Assembly: GCF_002160895.1 (NCBI RefSeq)
Contig: NZ_NFLL01000008.1
Location: 1 to 64,000 of the forward strand
Length of the DNA stretch: 64,000 nucleotides
Origin: Faecalibacterium sp. An122
GTDB lineage: Bacteria > Bacillota > Clostridia > Oscillospirales > Ruminococcaceae
Direction: 5' to 3'
The notes beneath the pieces were generated by a model that had not been told where the DNA came from, ran no database searches, and saw only the letters and a list, made by a program, of their open reading frames with translations. The stretch's first letter is position 1. Each line of letters opens with the position of its first letter. This document shows, in pieces, positions 16,306-25,144 of this stretch. The position numbers and the translations under genes are program-made.

Positions 16306-16689
16306 GTGGCGAAAAATCTGGAGATGGGCTACCTGCTGGACTTCTACGGTGAGGTCCTTACCGAGAAACAGCGCGAAATGCTGTACCAGTACTATCACGA
16401 TGACTTGTCCCTGAGCGAAATCGGGGAGAACTTCGGGATCACCCGCCAGGGTGCCCGGGACGCCATCAAACACGGTGAAAACACCCTGCTGGAGCTGGAA
16501 AGCAAGGTGGGGTTCGCGGCCCGGTACCGCAGGGTGCAGCAGACGCTGGAAGAGCTGGAACAGCTGGTTATCGATGCACGGTTCGAGTGCACGGGGCCCC
16601 ACGCCCGGCTGACCAGCAGCGAGTACCTGAAAGTTTTGAATAAAATCCTCTCCATGCTGCGCTCCATCGACGAGGTCAACGAGAGCTGA
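16306..16689 (+). CDS. ylxM: YlxM-family HTH protein, SRP operon partner
   Basis: A 127-residue protein. GTG 16306 follows GGAGGGAGA; no in-frame ATG is better placed. Residues about 18-60 resemble sigma-70 region 4 (EKQREMLYQYYHDDLSLSEI, then GITRQGARDAIKHGE), the hallmark of YlxM. In streptococci YlxM binds the SRP and stimulates Ffh GTPase. Gene order ylxM-ffh is the typical one. The C-terminal 40 residues are helical and longer than in Bacillus YlxM. Confidence 0.9.
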   Translation: MAKNLEMGYLLDFYGEVLTEKQREMLYQYYHDDLSLSEIGENFGITRQGARDAIKHGENTLLELESKVGFAARYRRVQQTLEELEQLVIDARFECTGPHARLTSSEYLKVLNKILSMLRSIDEVNES

Positions 16690-16731
16690 CCGGGCGGCGC
16701 GCGGAATTTCTGATAGAAAGGACTGCCCAAC

Positions 16732-18072
16732 ATGGCATTTGAATCCCTGACCGACCGCCTGGCCGGCGTGTTCAAAAAGCTGAAGGGCCACGGCAAACTG
16801 ACCGAGGCCGACATCAAGGCCGCCATGCGGGAGGTCCGCATGGCTCTGCTGGAGGCCGACGTCAACTATAAGGTGGCCAAGGACTTCTGCAACAAGGTGG
16901 CAGAGCGGGCCATGGGCCAGGAGGTCATGGAAAGCCTGACCCCGGCCCAGCAGGTGGTCAAGATCGTCAACGAAGAGCTGACCAACCTGATGGGCGGCGA
17001 GGAAGCCCCCCGCCTGGTCATCAAGAACAAGGGCCAGACCGTCCTGATGCTCTGCGGCCTGCAGGGCAACGGCAAAACCACCCACGCCGCCAAGCTGGCG
17101 AAATATTATCTCAAGCAGGGCCGGCGTCCGCTGCTGGTGGCCTGCGATATCTACCGTCCCGCTGCCATCGACCAGTTGAAGGTGGTGGGCGAGCAGGCCG
17201 GCGCCCAGGTGTTCACCCTGGACGGCGCCAAGCCCCCCGAGATTGCCCGCAAGGCCCTGGCTCACGCCCGGGACTACGGCAACGACATTGTGATCCTGGA
17301 TACTGCCGGCCGTCTGCAGATCGACGAGGTCCTGATGGAGGAGCTGGTCCAGATCAAGCAGGCTGTGCCTGTGGACGAGACCCTGCTGGTGGTGGACGCC
17401 ATGGCCGGCCAGGACGCGGTGAACGTGGCCCAGACCTTCAATGAGAAGGTGGGAGTGGACGGCATCATCCTGACCAAGACCGACGGCGATACCCGCGGCG
17501 GCGCAGCCCTGTCGGTGCTGGCCGTCACCGGCAAGCCCATCAAGTTCCAGGGCACCGGCGAAAAGCTGGACGACCTGGAGCCCTTCCATCCGTCCCGGAT
17601 GGCCAGCCGCATCCTGGGCATGGGCGACGTGCTCAGCCTCATCGAAAAGGCCCAGGAGGCCGCCGATGAGAAGCTGGCCGAAGAAACCGCCCGCCGGATG
17701 ATGGAGAACAAGTTTGACATGAACGACCTGCTGGCCCAGTTCGCCCAGATCCGCAAGATGGGCGGCGCATCCGCCATGCTGAGCATGCTGCCCGGCGGCG
17801 CCAATCTGGATGCCGGCCAGGTGGATGAAAAGGCCTTCGCCCAGATCGAGGCCATCATCTACTCCATGACCAAGGAGGAGCGGGAAAAGCCCTCCATCAT
17901 CAACCCCAAGCGCAAGCGCCGCATCGCGGCCGGCAGCGGTACCCGCGTCGAGGACGTCAACCGCCTGCTGCGCCAGTACGAGATGATGCAGAAGCTGATG
18001 AAGCAGATGCGCAAGAGCCCCAAGGGCTTTGCGCGGAAGCTGGGCGGCATGCTGGGCGGCCTGCGCGGCTGA
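16732..18072 (+). CDS. ffh: signal recognition particle protein Ffh
   Basis: A 446-residue SRP GTPase that binds signal sequences and delivers ribosomes to FtsY at the membrane. It has an N-terminal four-helix N domain, a G domain with P-loop GLQGNGKTT (about residues 107-115), DTAGR and TKTDGD motifs, and a C-terminal methionine-rich M domain that ends in the GGMLGGLRG tail. It sits second in the ylxM-ffh-rpsP operon. Confidence 0.98.
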   Translation: MAFESLTDRLAGVFKKLKGHGKLTEADIKAAMREVRMALLEADVNYKVAKDFCNKVAERAMGQEVMESLTPAQQVVKIVNEELTNLMGGEEAPRLVIKNKGQTVLMLCGLQGNGKTTHAAKLAKYYLKQGRRPLLVACDIYRPAAIDQLKVVGEQAGAQVFTLDGAKPPEIARKALAHARDYGNDIVILDTAGRLQIDEVLMEELVQIKQAVPVDETLLVVDAMAGQDAVNVAQTFNEKVGVDGIILTKTDGDTRGGAALSVLAVTGKPIKFQGTGEKLDDLEPFHPSRMASRILGMGDVLSLIEKAQEAADEKLAEETARRMMENKFDMNDLLAQFAQIRKMGGASAMLSMLPGGANLDAGQVDEKAFAQIEAIIYSMTKEEREKPSIINPKRKRRIAAGSGTRVEDVNRLLRQYEMMQKLMKQMRKSPKGFARKLGGMLGGLRG

Positions 18073-18177
18073 GAAATTTTTTAAGGTACAAATCCAACCG
18101 CTCCGGCGGGATGGTTTTGGCATAGAAACAAACCGCCCCACCGGGCGAACAAATTCCATTTCAGGAGGAAATGTATC

Positions 18178-18420
18178 ATGGCAGTTAAGATTCGTCTGCG
18201 CCGCATGGGCGCTAAGAAGGCTCCCTTCTATCGTGTGGTTGTGGCTGACAGCCGCTTCCCCCGCGACGGCCGTTTCATCGAGGAGATCGGCACCTACGAT
18301 CCCATGCGTGACCCCGCCGTCATCAAGATCGACGCTGAGAAGGCCAAGGCTTGGATCGCCAACGGCGCCCAGCCCACCGACACCGTCCGTTACCTGCTCA
18401 AGAAGTCCGAGATTCTGTAA
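18178..18420 (+). CDS. rpsP: 30S ribosomal protein S16
   Basis: An 80-residue S16 with the family start [20 protein letters not shown] and the [12 protein letters not shown] turn. The ribosome site is AGGAGGAAATGTATC. It is followed after 15 bp by the KH-domain gene, the normal order. Confidence 0.98.
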   Translation: MAVKIRLRRMGAKKAPFYRVVVADSRFPRDGRFIEEIGTYDPMRDPAVIKIDAEKAKAWIANGAQPTDTVRYLLKKSEIL

Positions 18421-18435
18421 GCGGAGGGCGGTCAC

Positions 18436-18669
18436 ATGCAGGAGCTGTTGCTGACTGTAGCCCGCGGCCTCGTGGAGGACAAGGACGCCGTCACCGTAAC
18501 GGTGGACCCCCCGCGTGAGGACGGCACCGTCGTCTACCACCTGAGCGTGGCAGAGGGCGACATGGGCCGTGTCATCGGCAAGCAGGGCCGCATCGCCAAG
18601 GCCATTCGCGTGGTCATGCGCGCCGCCGCCGTGCGGGTTGATGAAAAGATCCTTGTCGAGATCGACTGA
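18436..18669 (+). CDS. khpA: KH-domain RNA-binding protein KhpA (YlqC)
   Basis: A 77-residue protein made of one KH domain; the GxxG loop appears in MGRVIGKQGRIAKAIRVV (about residues 37-54). KhpA pairs with KhpB (Jag/EloR) and affects cell elongation and RNA regulation in Gram-positives. It is tightly packed between rpsP and rimM. Confidence 0.95.
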   Translation: MQELLLTVARGLVEDKDAVTVTVDPPREDGTVVYHLSVAEGDMGRVIGKQGRIAKAIRVVMRAAAVRVDEKILVEID

Positions 18670-18736
18670 ACCGCTTTCTGGGCCGTCCGCCGCTTTGGCC
18701 GGATGGCTCTTTTTCATTGTGATAAAAGGAGAAGCT

Positions 18737-19270
18737 ATGCAGCAGTATCTGGAAGCCGGCCGGGTGGTCACCACCCATGGCGTCAGGGGCGAGGTCAAGA
18801 TGGAGCTGTGGTGCGACGGGGTGGACTTCCTCCGCCCGGCCCCCCGGCTGTATCTGTCCCCGGCAGGGGGCCGCAGCCTGGAACTTGAGAGCATCCGCCC
18901 CCAGGGCCAGATGGCCCTGGTGAAGTTCGCCGGGGTGGACGACATGGACGCCGCCCGCGCCCTGCGGGGCCAGGCCCTCTATTTTGACCGCAACGACGTC
19001 CATCTGGCCCCCGGCCGCTGGTATGTGGCCGACCTCATCGGCTGCGAAGTGCGGGACGCCGACACCGGCAAGGTCTACGGCGTGGTGACCAGCGTGGACC
19101 GCCCCGGCCCCCAGGATATCTATACCGTCAAGGCCCCCAACGGGAAGGAATATATGTTTCCCGGGGTGGACGCCTTTTTGAAAGAGCGGAACCCGCCCGA
19201 GGGCTATATCACCGTGACGCCCATTCCCGGCCTGCTGGATGACGGCGCCGCAAGCGAGCGGGAGGACTGA
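18737..19270 (+). CDS. rimM: 16S rRNA processing protein RimM
   Basis: A 177-residue ribosome-assembly factor for the 30S head. The N-terminal domain begins with GRVVTTHGVRGEVKM (about residues 8-22) and the PRC-barrel domain begins at GRWYVADLIGCEV and ends around MFPGVDAFL. ATG 18737 follows AAAAGGAGAAG. It ends 2 bp before trmD. Confidence 0.96.
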   Translation: MQQYLEAGRVVTTHGVRGEVKMELWCDGVDFLRPAPRLYLSPAGGRSLELESIRPQGQMALVKFAGVDDMDAARALRGQALYFDRNDVHLAPGRWYVADLIGCEVRDADTGKVYGVVTSVDRPGPQDIYTVKAPNGKEYMFPGVDAFLKERNPPEGYITVTPIPGLLDDGAASERED

Positions 19271-19272
19271 CC

Positions 19273-20118
19273 ATGGGGATGCGTGTGGACATTGCGACCC
19301 TGTTCCCGGAGATGTGCCAGCGGGTGCTGGATGAGAGCATCCTGGGCCGGGCCGCCCGCAGAGGGTATATCGAGACCCACTGCCACCAGATTCGGGACTA
19401 CACCCTCAACCGCCAGAAGCAGACCGACGACTACCCCTACGGGGGCGGCTGCGGCATGGTGCTCTATGCCCAGCCCATCGCCGACTGCATCCGGGAGATT
19501 CAGCGCCAGGTGGCCGAACAGGGCCGCCCCGCGCCCCATATTGTGTTTATGACGGCCGGCGGCCCCCGGTACACCGAGGAACACGCCCGCCGCCTGGCCC
19601 AGTACGACAGCCTGCTGCTGGTCTGCGGCCACTATGAGGGCATTGACGAGCGGGTCATCGAGGCCTTTGCCGACGAGGAGCTGTCCATCGGGGACTATAT
19701 CCTCACCGGCGGCGAGCTGGCCAGCCTGGTGGTGGCGGACAGCGTCCTCCGGCTTCAGCCGGGGGTGCTGGCCGAGCAGAAGGGCTATGAGGAGGAGAGC
19801 TACTGGAACGGCCTGCTGGAATATCCCCAGTACACCCGCCCCGAGGTGTGGGAAGGCCGTGCCGTGCCTCCCATCCTCCTGAGCGGCAACCACAAGGCGG
19901 TGGACGACTGGCGGGGCGAACAGAGCCGCCAGCGCACCAAAGAGCGCCGTCCCGATCTGTGGGAGGCCTATCTGGCGGCGGGCGGCTGGGACGGCACGCC
20001 GCTGCCCAAAAAGCCCTCCCGCCACCGCAAGAAAAAGCCGGTTTCTCCGGCCCCCGAGGCCCCCGCAGGGGCGGAAATCCCCGCCGAAACCGCCCCCGAT
20101 TCCCCCCAGGAAACCTGA
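19273..20118 (+). CDS. trmD: tRNA (guanine-N1)-methyltransferase with C-terminal tail
   Basis: A 281-residue SPOUT enzyme that methylates G37 of tRNAs. Knot motifs are present: DYPYGGGCGMVLYAQP, LLVCGHYEGIDERV and ELSIGDYILTGGELA. Residues about 235-281 extend past the usual end as a basic stretch (RHRKKKP) and a Pro/Ala/Glu-rich tail, probably disordered. ATG 19273 or 19279 may be used; the second gives the standard MRVDIATLFPEM start. In many Firmicutes rplS follows; here it does not. Confidence 0.96.
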   Translation: MGMRVDIATLFPEMCQRVLDESILGRAARRGYIETHCHQIRDYTLNRQKQTDDYPYGGGCGMVLYAQPIADCIREIQRQVAEQGRPAPHIVFMTAGGPRYTEEHARRLAQYDSLLLVCGHYEGIDERVIEAFADEELSIGDYILTGGELASLVVADSVLRLQPGVLAEQKGYEEESYWNGLLEYPQYTRPEVWEGRAVPPILLSGNHKAVDDWRGEQSRQRTKERRPDLWEAYLAAGGWDGTPLPKKPSRHRKKKPVSPAPEAPAGAEIPAETAPDSPQET

Positions 20119-20260
20119 CCCCGGGGGCCGCAGGGCCTGGATGTGTTGAAAACTTTTGTATGCACATCCAATAGAGACGGATTTATTTTGGGAAAAAAGT
20201 ACAATTTGCAAAAAATGTCCCCGATCGGATTGGGAAAACCGCCAAAATTGCAAAAAAGGC

Positions 20261-20289
20261 TGTACAACGTTCGTCCCTTGCGATACAAT
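20261..20289 (+). promoter_or_regulatory. promoter of ptsH
   Basis: TGTACA (20261-20266), 17 bp, TACAAT (20284-20289). The AT-rich 240-bp gap after trmD shows no other clear element. Confidence 0.6.
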
Positions 20290-20356
20290 AATACAAGACA
20301 GCAGGTGTAATGCATTGCATCCATTCCAATACGACAATAGATAGGAGCGTTTTACT

Positions 20357-20620
20357 ATGTATGTAAAAGAAGTTACCGTTGAGAATCAGGTCGGTCTGCA
20401 TGCACGCCCCGCCACCTTCTTCATCCAGAAGGCCAATGAGTTTAAGTCTTCAATCTGGGTCGAGAAGGAAGAGCGCCGTGTGAATGCAAAGAGCCTGCTG
20501 GGCGTGCTCTCTCTGGGCATCGTGGGCGGCACCAGCATCCGCATCATTGCGGACGGCGCCGATGAGCAGGCTGCGGTCGATGCGCTGATCAAACTGGTGG
20601 AGTCTGGCTTCGCAGAATAA
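20357..20620 (+). CDS. ptsH: phosphocarrier protein HPr
   Basis: An 87-residue HPr. The phosphorylated His15 lies in VGLHARPATFF and the regulatory Ser46 in NAKSLLGVLSLG, so it can be both the phosphoryl carrier for PTS sugar uptake and a target of HPr kinase in carbon catabolite control. It stands alone; no ptsI is adjacent. The PTS permease at 42.5-44.6 kb is a likely acceptor. Confidence 0.95.
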   Translation: MYVKEVTVENQVGLHARPATFFIQKANEFKSSIWVEKEERRVNAKSLLGVLSLGIVGGTSIRIIADGADEQAAVDALIKLVESGFAE

Positions 20621-20705
20621 CCACAGCGAACATTGGGTATACGTTGGGGCGGACGGATGTTCCGCCCTTTTTGTTTTTGGTTTTTGACACAGGAGAGGTG
20701 ACACC

Positions 20706-22553
20706 ATGACCAAGGCCGAGCTGTACCAGAAAGCCTGTATGCTGCCGCTGCTGCCGGGGGTGTATATCATCCGGGACAAGGCGGATGAGATCATCTATAT
20801 CGGCAAGGCCAAGCGGCTGCGGATTCGGGTCAGCCAGTATTTCCGGGAAGGGGTTCCCCACGACAACAAGGTCACCCAGATGATCGCCCACGCCTTCAGC
20901 TTTGACGTCATTGTCTGTCAGAGCGAGTTTGAAGCCCTGGTGCTGGAGGCCAGCCAGATCAAGGCCCACACCCCCAAATACAACATCCTGCTCAAGGACG
21001 GCAAGGGCTACTCCTATGTCAAGATCACCAAAGAGGAGTGGCCCCGCCTCTCCTTTGCCCTTCAGAAGGACGACGACGGGGCGGAGTATATCGGACCCTA
21101 CACCTCCAGCTTTGCGGCCCGGGAGATGGCCGAGAGCGCCATGGACGCCTTTCTGCTGCCCCGGTGCAACCGGCGGTTTCCCCAGGATATCGGGAAGGGG
21201 CGGCCCTGCCTCAACGCCCATATCGGCAAGTGCATGGGGGTGTGCAGCGGCAAAATCCGCTGTGAGGACTACAACCAGGCCGTCAAGGGAGCCATCCACC
21301 TGATCCGCTACGGCAAAAAGGATATCATCAAAACCCTCACCCGGCGGATGGAGGAGGCCTCTGAGCGTCTGGAATTTGAGACGGCGGCCCTGCTGCGGGA
21401 CCAGATCGCCGCCATCACCAAGGTCACCGAGGGCCAGAAAGTGGTGGTGGATGAAAGTCTGGAGATGGACGTGGTGGCCCTGGCCGGCACGCCGGACAGT
21501 GCCTGTGTGGCGGTGCTGCGGTACCGTCAGGGGCGGCTGACCGACAAGCGGGAGTTTGTCTTTCACGACCGGTCGGATCTGGAGGAAATCCGGGAGGAGT
21601 TTCTGCCCCGGTACTACCTGGACGACGAAGAAATCCCCAAGGTTATCGCGGTGGACGCCCTGCCGGCGGATGCCGACGCCCTGCGCCAGGCCCTGAGCGA
21701 AAAGCGGGGCAGCGAGGTGCAGCTGTATGAACCCCAGCGGGGCGACAAGGCCCGGCTGGTGGAGATGGCCCATACCAATGCGGTGGAGCGCCTGGCCCGG
21801 GAACGGGGCCGCACCGCCCGGGAACAGAAACTGCTGGACGAGCTGGCCCAGGTGCTGGGCCTGCCCGAGGCCCCGAAGCGGATCGAGAGCTACGATATTT
21901 CCAACTGGGGCGACGGGACCAGCGTCTGCGGCATGGTGGTCTTTCGGGACGGCAAACCCAGCAAGGCTGACTATCGCCGGTTCAAGATGCGGACGGTGGC
22001 GGGCACCGACGACTACGCCTCTCTGGCCGAGACGGTGTCCCGGCGGGCAGGGGAGTATGTATCCCGCACCGAGGCGGGGGAGACCACCGGCTTTGCCGAA
22101 AAGCCCGACCTGCTGCTGATGGATGGCGGCCGGGGCCAGGTGAACGCCGCCAAGGAGGCCCTGCTGGGGACTCCGCTGGCGGATGTGCCCCTCTATGGCA
22201 TGGTGAAGGACAACCACCACCGGACCCGGGCCATTGTGGATGGGGAAGGCCAGGAAATCGCCATCAACATGAACCGGGGCACCTTCACCTTCATCACCAA
22301 CATTCAGGACGAAACCCACCGCTTCGCCAACGCCTACCGCAAACAGCAGATGTGGCAGAAGAGCTATTCCTCCACCCTGGTGCAGATCCCGGGAGTGGGG
22401 CCCAAGCTGGCCAAGGCCCTCATGAACCAGTTCGGCAGCGTGGGGGCGGTGCGGGCTGCAGAACCCGAGGCCCTGGCCCAGACCCCCGGCGTGGGGGACA
22501 AGCTGGCGGCCGAGATTTACGCCTGGTTCCGGCGGGAGGAAGCCGGCGAATAA
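20706..22553 (+). CDS. uvrC: excinuclease ABC subunit C
   Basis: A 615-residue nuclease that makes both incisions in nucleotide excision repair. It has a GIY-YIG domain (PGVYIIRDK, then IIYIGKAKRL, about residues 15-40), a UVR motif near 205-235, the RNase H-like C-terminal nuclease domain (LLLMDGGRGQVNAA, about 470-483) and tandem helix-hairpin-helix repeats at the end (IPGVGPKLAKAL and TPGVGDKLA). Length is normal. ATG 20706 follows AGGAGAGGTGAC. Confidence 0.97.
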   Translation: MTKAELYQKACMLPLLPGVYIIRDKADEIIYIGKAKRLRIRVSQYFREGVPHDNKVTQMIAHAFSFDVIVCQSEFEALVLEASQIKAHTPKYNILLKDGKGYSYVKITKEEWPRLSFALQKDDDGAEYIGPYTSSFAAREMAESAMDAFLLPRCNRRFPQDIGKGRPCLNAHIGKCMGVCSGKIRCEDYNQAVKGAIHLIRYGKKDIIKTLTRRMEEASERLEFETAALLRDQIAAITKVTEGQKVVVDESLEMDVVALAGTPDSACVAVLRYRQGRLTDKREFVFHDRSDLEEIREEFLPRYYLDDEEIPKVIAVDALPADADALRQALSEKRGSEVQLYEPQRGDKARLVEMAHTNAVERLARERGRTAREQKLLDELAQVLGLPEAPKRIESYDISNWGDGTSVCGMVVFRDGKPSKADYRRFKMRTVAGTDDYASLAETVSRRAGEYVSRTEAGETTGFAEKPDLLLMDGGRGQVNAAKEALLGTPLADVPLYGMVKDNHHRTRAIVDGEGQEIAINMNRGTFTFITNIQDETHRFANAYRKQQMWQKSYSSTLVQIPGVGPKLAKALMNQFGSVGAVRAAEPEALAQTPGVGDKLAAEIYAWFRREEAGE

Positions 22554-22565
22554 ATGGACAAAAAG

Positions 22566-22600
22566 AAAGCGGGCTCCCTGGGGTCAGGGGGCTCGCTTTT
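22566..22600. terminator. bidirectional terminator
   Basis: A 15-bp stem (22566-22580 with 22585-22599) around GGGT, with A and T flanks. It separates the convergent uvrC and redoxin genes. Confidence 0.88.
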
Positions 22601-22603
22601 GGT

Positions 22604-23293
22604 CTAGTCAAACAGTTTGCCGATGGCGTCCTCGTCCTCGGACAGGTCCCCGGCCAGATCGGGCAGGGTGAGGGTTTCGTCCGAGTGGGGGCCGGCTTTG
22701 GGCTTGGCGGGGACGCTGTCCTCCGCCGCCTGGGCCTGGGCCCGGCGGGTCAGCTCGCAGACCTCGTCGCAGAGGGTGTAGATGGCCCCGCAGTCTCCCG
22801 GCATATCGGTGAGGTTGCGGCCGTAGTGGGTGAACAGGATGGCCCCTTCCGGGCCCACCACCAGGGTCAGGGGGAGAAGCTGGGGCGCCTTGCGGTCGTA
22901 GGGCTGGTTTTTGGCCTGGGCGCTGCGGAGAATCCGCTGGGCCTCAAAACTCCAGTTCAGCAGGCCGGCGGTCTCCACCCCCATGAAGTTGTACAGCACG
23001 CCGGGCCGGTCGCAGATGAGGGTGAAGGGCAGGTCCCGCCCTTCCAGGGTCTGGGCCACGTGCTGGGGGCTGCTGCGGACCACGCAGGCCAGTTTGATCC
23101 CCTTCAGGTCCTTCAGACTCTTGACGTAGCGGGTGATGTAGGCCCGGGTGATGGGGTGGTCAAAGGCGGGCAGAAAGATCATCACCAGCGGTTTTTCCCC
23201 GCCGCACAGGTCAAAAAAATCGTTGCCCGGCGACGAGGGAGTGTCGTAGGTGAAACGGGGGATCGAGGTACCGGCCAGATGATCGGTCCGCAT
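22604..23293 (-). CDS. redoxin-fold protein lacking the usual peroxidatic cysteine
   Basis: A 229-residue protein taken from ATG 23293; the longer frame upstream would read through a non-coding region. Residues about 10-170 resemble AhpC/TSA peroxiredoxins (LVMIFLPAFDHPITRAYI, then LPFTLICDRPG and TLVVGPEGAILFTHYG). The position that normally carries T-x-x-C reads F-D-H-P, so the catalytic cysteine is absent. The C-terminal 60 residues are acidic and include DEVCELTRR. It may be an inactive scaffold or a redox sensor using other cysteines (Cys24, Cys70). The ribosome site is weak. Confidence 0.65.
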   Translation of the reverse strand: MRTDHLAGTSIPRFTYDTPSSPGNDFFDLCGGEKPLVMIFLPAFDHPITRAYITRYVKSLKDLKGIKLACVVRSSPQHVAQTLEGRDLPFTLICDRPGVLYNFMGVETAGLLNWSFEAQRILRSAQAKNQPYDRKAPQLLPLTLVVGPEGAILFTHYGRNLTDMPGDCGAIYTLCDEVCELTRRAQAQAAEDSVPAKPKAGPHSDETLTLPDLAGDLSEDEDAIGKLFD

Positions 23294-23583
23294 GATGCAC
23301 ACATCCTTTCCTGCTTTTTCATTTTTCAAAAAAGCCTTTCCGGCGCATCGCGGAAAACTTCTCGGCGCCGTCACCTCCGGCAGGGCCGCACCGCGGAACC
23401 CTGCGCGTGACGGGGCGCGTATGACCTTCTCAGATACACCCAGGAAAAACCCAAATCCGTCCGGCCGTGCACGGGAAAAGGGAGATTGTGCAAGCCGGGT
23501 CCAACCGCAAGGAATGCCGGCGAAAGGGGAGCGTGTTCCCCTCATCCACCGCCCGCAGCCGCCGCAAAGCCGCGGACAGATAA

Positions 23584-23612
23584 CAAAAAAAGCCGGAACA
23601 ACAGTTCCGGCT
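23584..23612 (-). terminator. minus-strand terminator downstream of the structured RNA
   Basis: A perfect 8-bp stem GCCGGAAC/GTTCCGGC with a 4-base loop, followed on the minus strand by seven T. It is a backup end for the RNA at 23827-23621. The 290 bp from here to the redoxin start hold no gene I can support. Confidence 0.8.
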
Positions 23613-23620
23613 GTATGCCT

Positions 23621-23827
23621 AAAAAAGAATCCCGCCCGGTCGTCTGCGGATGAATCAAACCTACCCTTACGGACAGGTGGGTGCCCTGCCAATGGTTTCA
23701 TGCTCCCGCATCGAGCCTCCAGGGTGGACCCTGACGGGGCGGTCTGCAATCCCCCACCGGACTCCAGGCTCCCAATGGATGATTAGTAGGATCATATATT
23801 CCGCAACAAGTCGTGCCGGGCAGGATT
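23621..23827 (-). ncRNA. structured RNA of about 200 nt, 6S-like candidate
   Basis: The minus strand folds from end to end. A 12-bp closing stem (23816-23827 with 23628-23639, one G-U pair) encloses a second stem (23800-23806 with 23644-23650), then an AT-rich single-stranded 5' segment, a 59-nt apical arm (closed by 23766-23771 with 23713-23718), and a small hairpin ATGC-GGGA-GCAT (23700-23711). Six T residues follow the closing stem. No protein frame fits. Size, paired ends, a large internal bubble and the small hairpin on its 3' side suggest 6S RNA, the RNA polymerase regulator. The extra 3' hairpins are not classical, so another RNA class is possible. Confidence 0.5.
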
Positions 23828-23860
23828 ACTGCCGGGTTGGGGGCCGGCCCGGTGGAGGGC

Positions 23861-24175
23861 TCAGCCGATGTCGAAGCTGTCGCTCAGACGCTTCTCAAAC
23901 AGAGCGCCGACTTCCATCAAGGTTTCGTCGTCGTCCACCACGTCGAGGTACTCGCCGTCGGCGTCCTCGCCGACGCTGAGGATCACCAGCTGGGTGTCCT
24001 CATCGATGTCCTCTTCGTTCTCAACATATTCCACGACGGCCAGATAATGGACGCCCTTGTGGTCCAGCGCATCAATCACCTCAAAGGTAATTTCGTTGCC
24101 GTTCTCGTCCTCGAGGGTCATCAGGTCGGGCTCGTATTCGTTCTCAGCCCCGGGGGTCTTCATTTCCTCAGCCAT
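23861..24175 (-). CDS. DUF1292 domain protein (YrzB-like)
   Basis: A 104-residue very acidic protein. The DUF1292 core runs from LMTLEDENGNEITFEVIDAL (about residues 18-37) through YLAVVEY, VILSVGEDADGEYLDVVDD and a final helix. Members are often found near yqgF (ruvX) and yrzL in Firmicutes; ruvX is 1 kb away here. Function unknown. ATG 24175 is followed by the family-like MAEEMK start. Confidence 0.9.
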   Translation of the reverse strand: MAEEMKTPGAENEYEPDLMTLEDENGNEITFEVIDALDHKGVHYLAVVEYVENEEDIDEDTQLVILSVGEDADGEYLDVVDDDETLMEVGALFEKRLSDSFDIG

Positions 24176-24421
24176 CGTTCCAAACTCCAGTCTATGAATG
24201 CACATCTGGGACCGTTGTGCGGTCCCCGTCCTGCATATAGTGTAGCGTTTTTTGGCCGCCTCGTCAAGATGGTAAATCATGAAAAACGGTTTTTTGCAGT
24301 TTTCACACAAGTGCCCTCGCGCCGGGGGGCATTCTGTGGTATACTGAACATCAAACAGCCGGTGCAGATCCGGCCTTGTCCATGGGCTGCATGGTACATG
24401 ATATGACGCAAGGAGAAAAGT

Positions 24422-25141
24422 ATGTCTGGTAAATGGAAACGGGCCGCGCTGGCCCTTGTCTTGGTGCTGGGGCTGAGCCTGGCGGGCTGCCAGAAGGGCA
24501 GCTCCGGCCCGGCCGGGGGCGGGATCAAACGCCCCGAGACCATCGAATCCGCCGAGCTTCAGTTCACCCATCCGGTGTCGGGGGATACGGTGGCGGTGTT
24601 TGATACGTCCGCCGGGGTGTTCCGGGCGGTGCTCTTCCCCGAGGAAGCCCCCCAGGCCTGCGCCAACTTTGTGGGCCTGGTCCAGGCCGGGTACTACAAC
24701 GGACTGACGGTGACCCGGGTGGAGTCGGGCTTTGTGGTGGAGGCCGGGCAGGACGCTGCCGGCGGTTCCACCACCATCTGGAACGGCAATGGCTACCCGC
24801 CGGAATACACCGACAAGCTCCACCACTATTCGGGGGCCCTGTGCGCCGCCATGACCGACGCCGGGGAGGGCGGCAGCGTCTTTTATGTGGTCCAGACCGC
24901 CCCCGGCATGGAGCAGGAACTGCTGGACCAGATGACGGCCCAGGGCTGGCGCCAGGAGATCATCGACGCCTATACCGCTGCCGGCGGTGCGCCCTATCTG
25001 GACTACACCGACACGGTGTTCGGCCAGGTGTATGAGGGGATGGAGGTGGTGGACGCCATCGGCGCTGCTGCCGTGGACGAAAACCAGGTCCCCGCCGAGG
25101 CCATCACCATCAACAGCGTCACCCTGGAAACCTATCCGTAA
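24422..25141 (+). CDS. cyclophilin-type peptidyl-prolyl isomerase lipoprotein
   Basis: A 239-residue exported protein. A basic start and hydrophobic core end in the lipobox LAGC (Cys23), so it should be lipid-anchored outside the membrane. Residues about 60-235 are a cyclophilin domain (FRAVLFPEEAPQACANFVGL, GLTVTRVESGFVVEAGQD, GSVFYVVQT). Such proteins help extracellular protein folding. ATG 24422 follows AAGGAGAAAAGT. It converges on ruvX with only 3 bp between stops. Confidence 0.92.
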   Translation: MSGKWKRAALALVLVLGLSLAGCQKGSSGPAGGGIKRPETIESAELQFTHPVSGDTVAVFDTSAGVFRAVLFPEEAPQACANFVGLVQAGYYNGLTVTRVESGFVVEAGQDAAGGSTTIWNGNGYPPEYTDKLHHYSGALCAAMTDAGEGGSVFYVVQTAPGMEQELLDQMTAQGWRQEIIDAYTAAGGAPYLDYTDTVFGQVYEGMEVVDAIGAAAVDENQVPAEAITINSVTLETYP

Positions 25142-25144
25142 ATC

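Noticed and set aside
23720-23735. AGGGTGGACC on the + strand, resembling the T-box core AGGGTGGNACCGCG
   Set aside because: The match breaks after ACC, there is no specifier stem, and no + strand gene follows.
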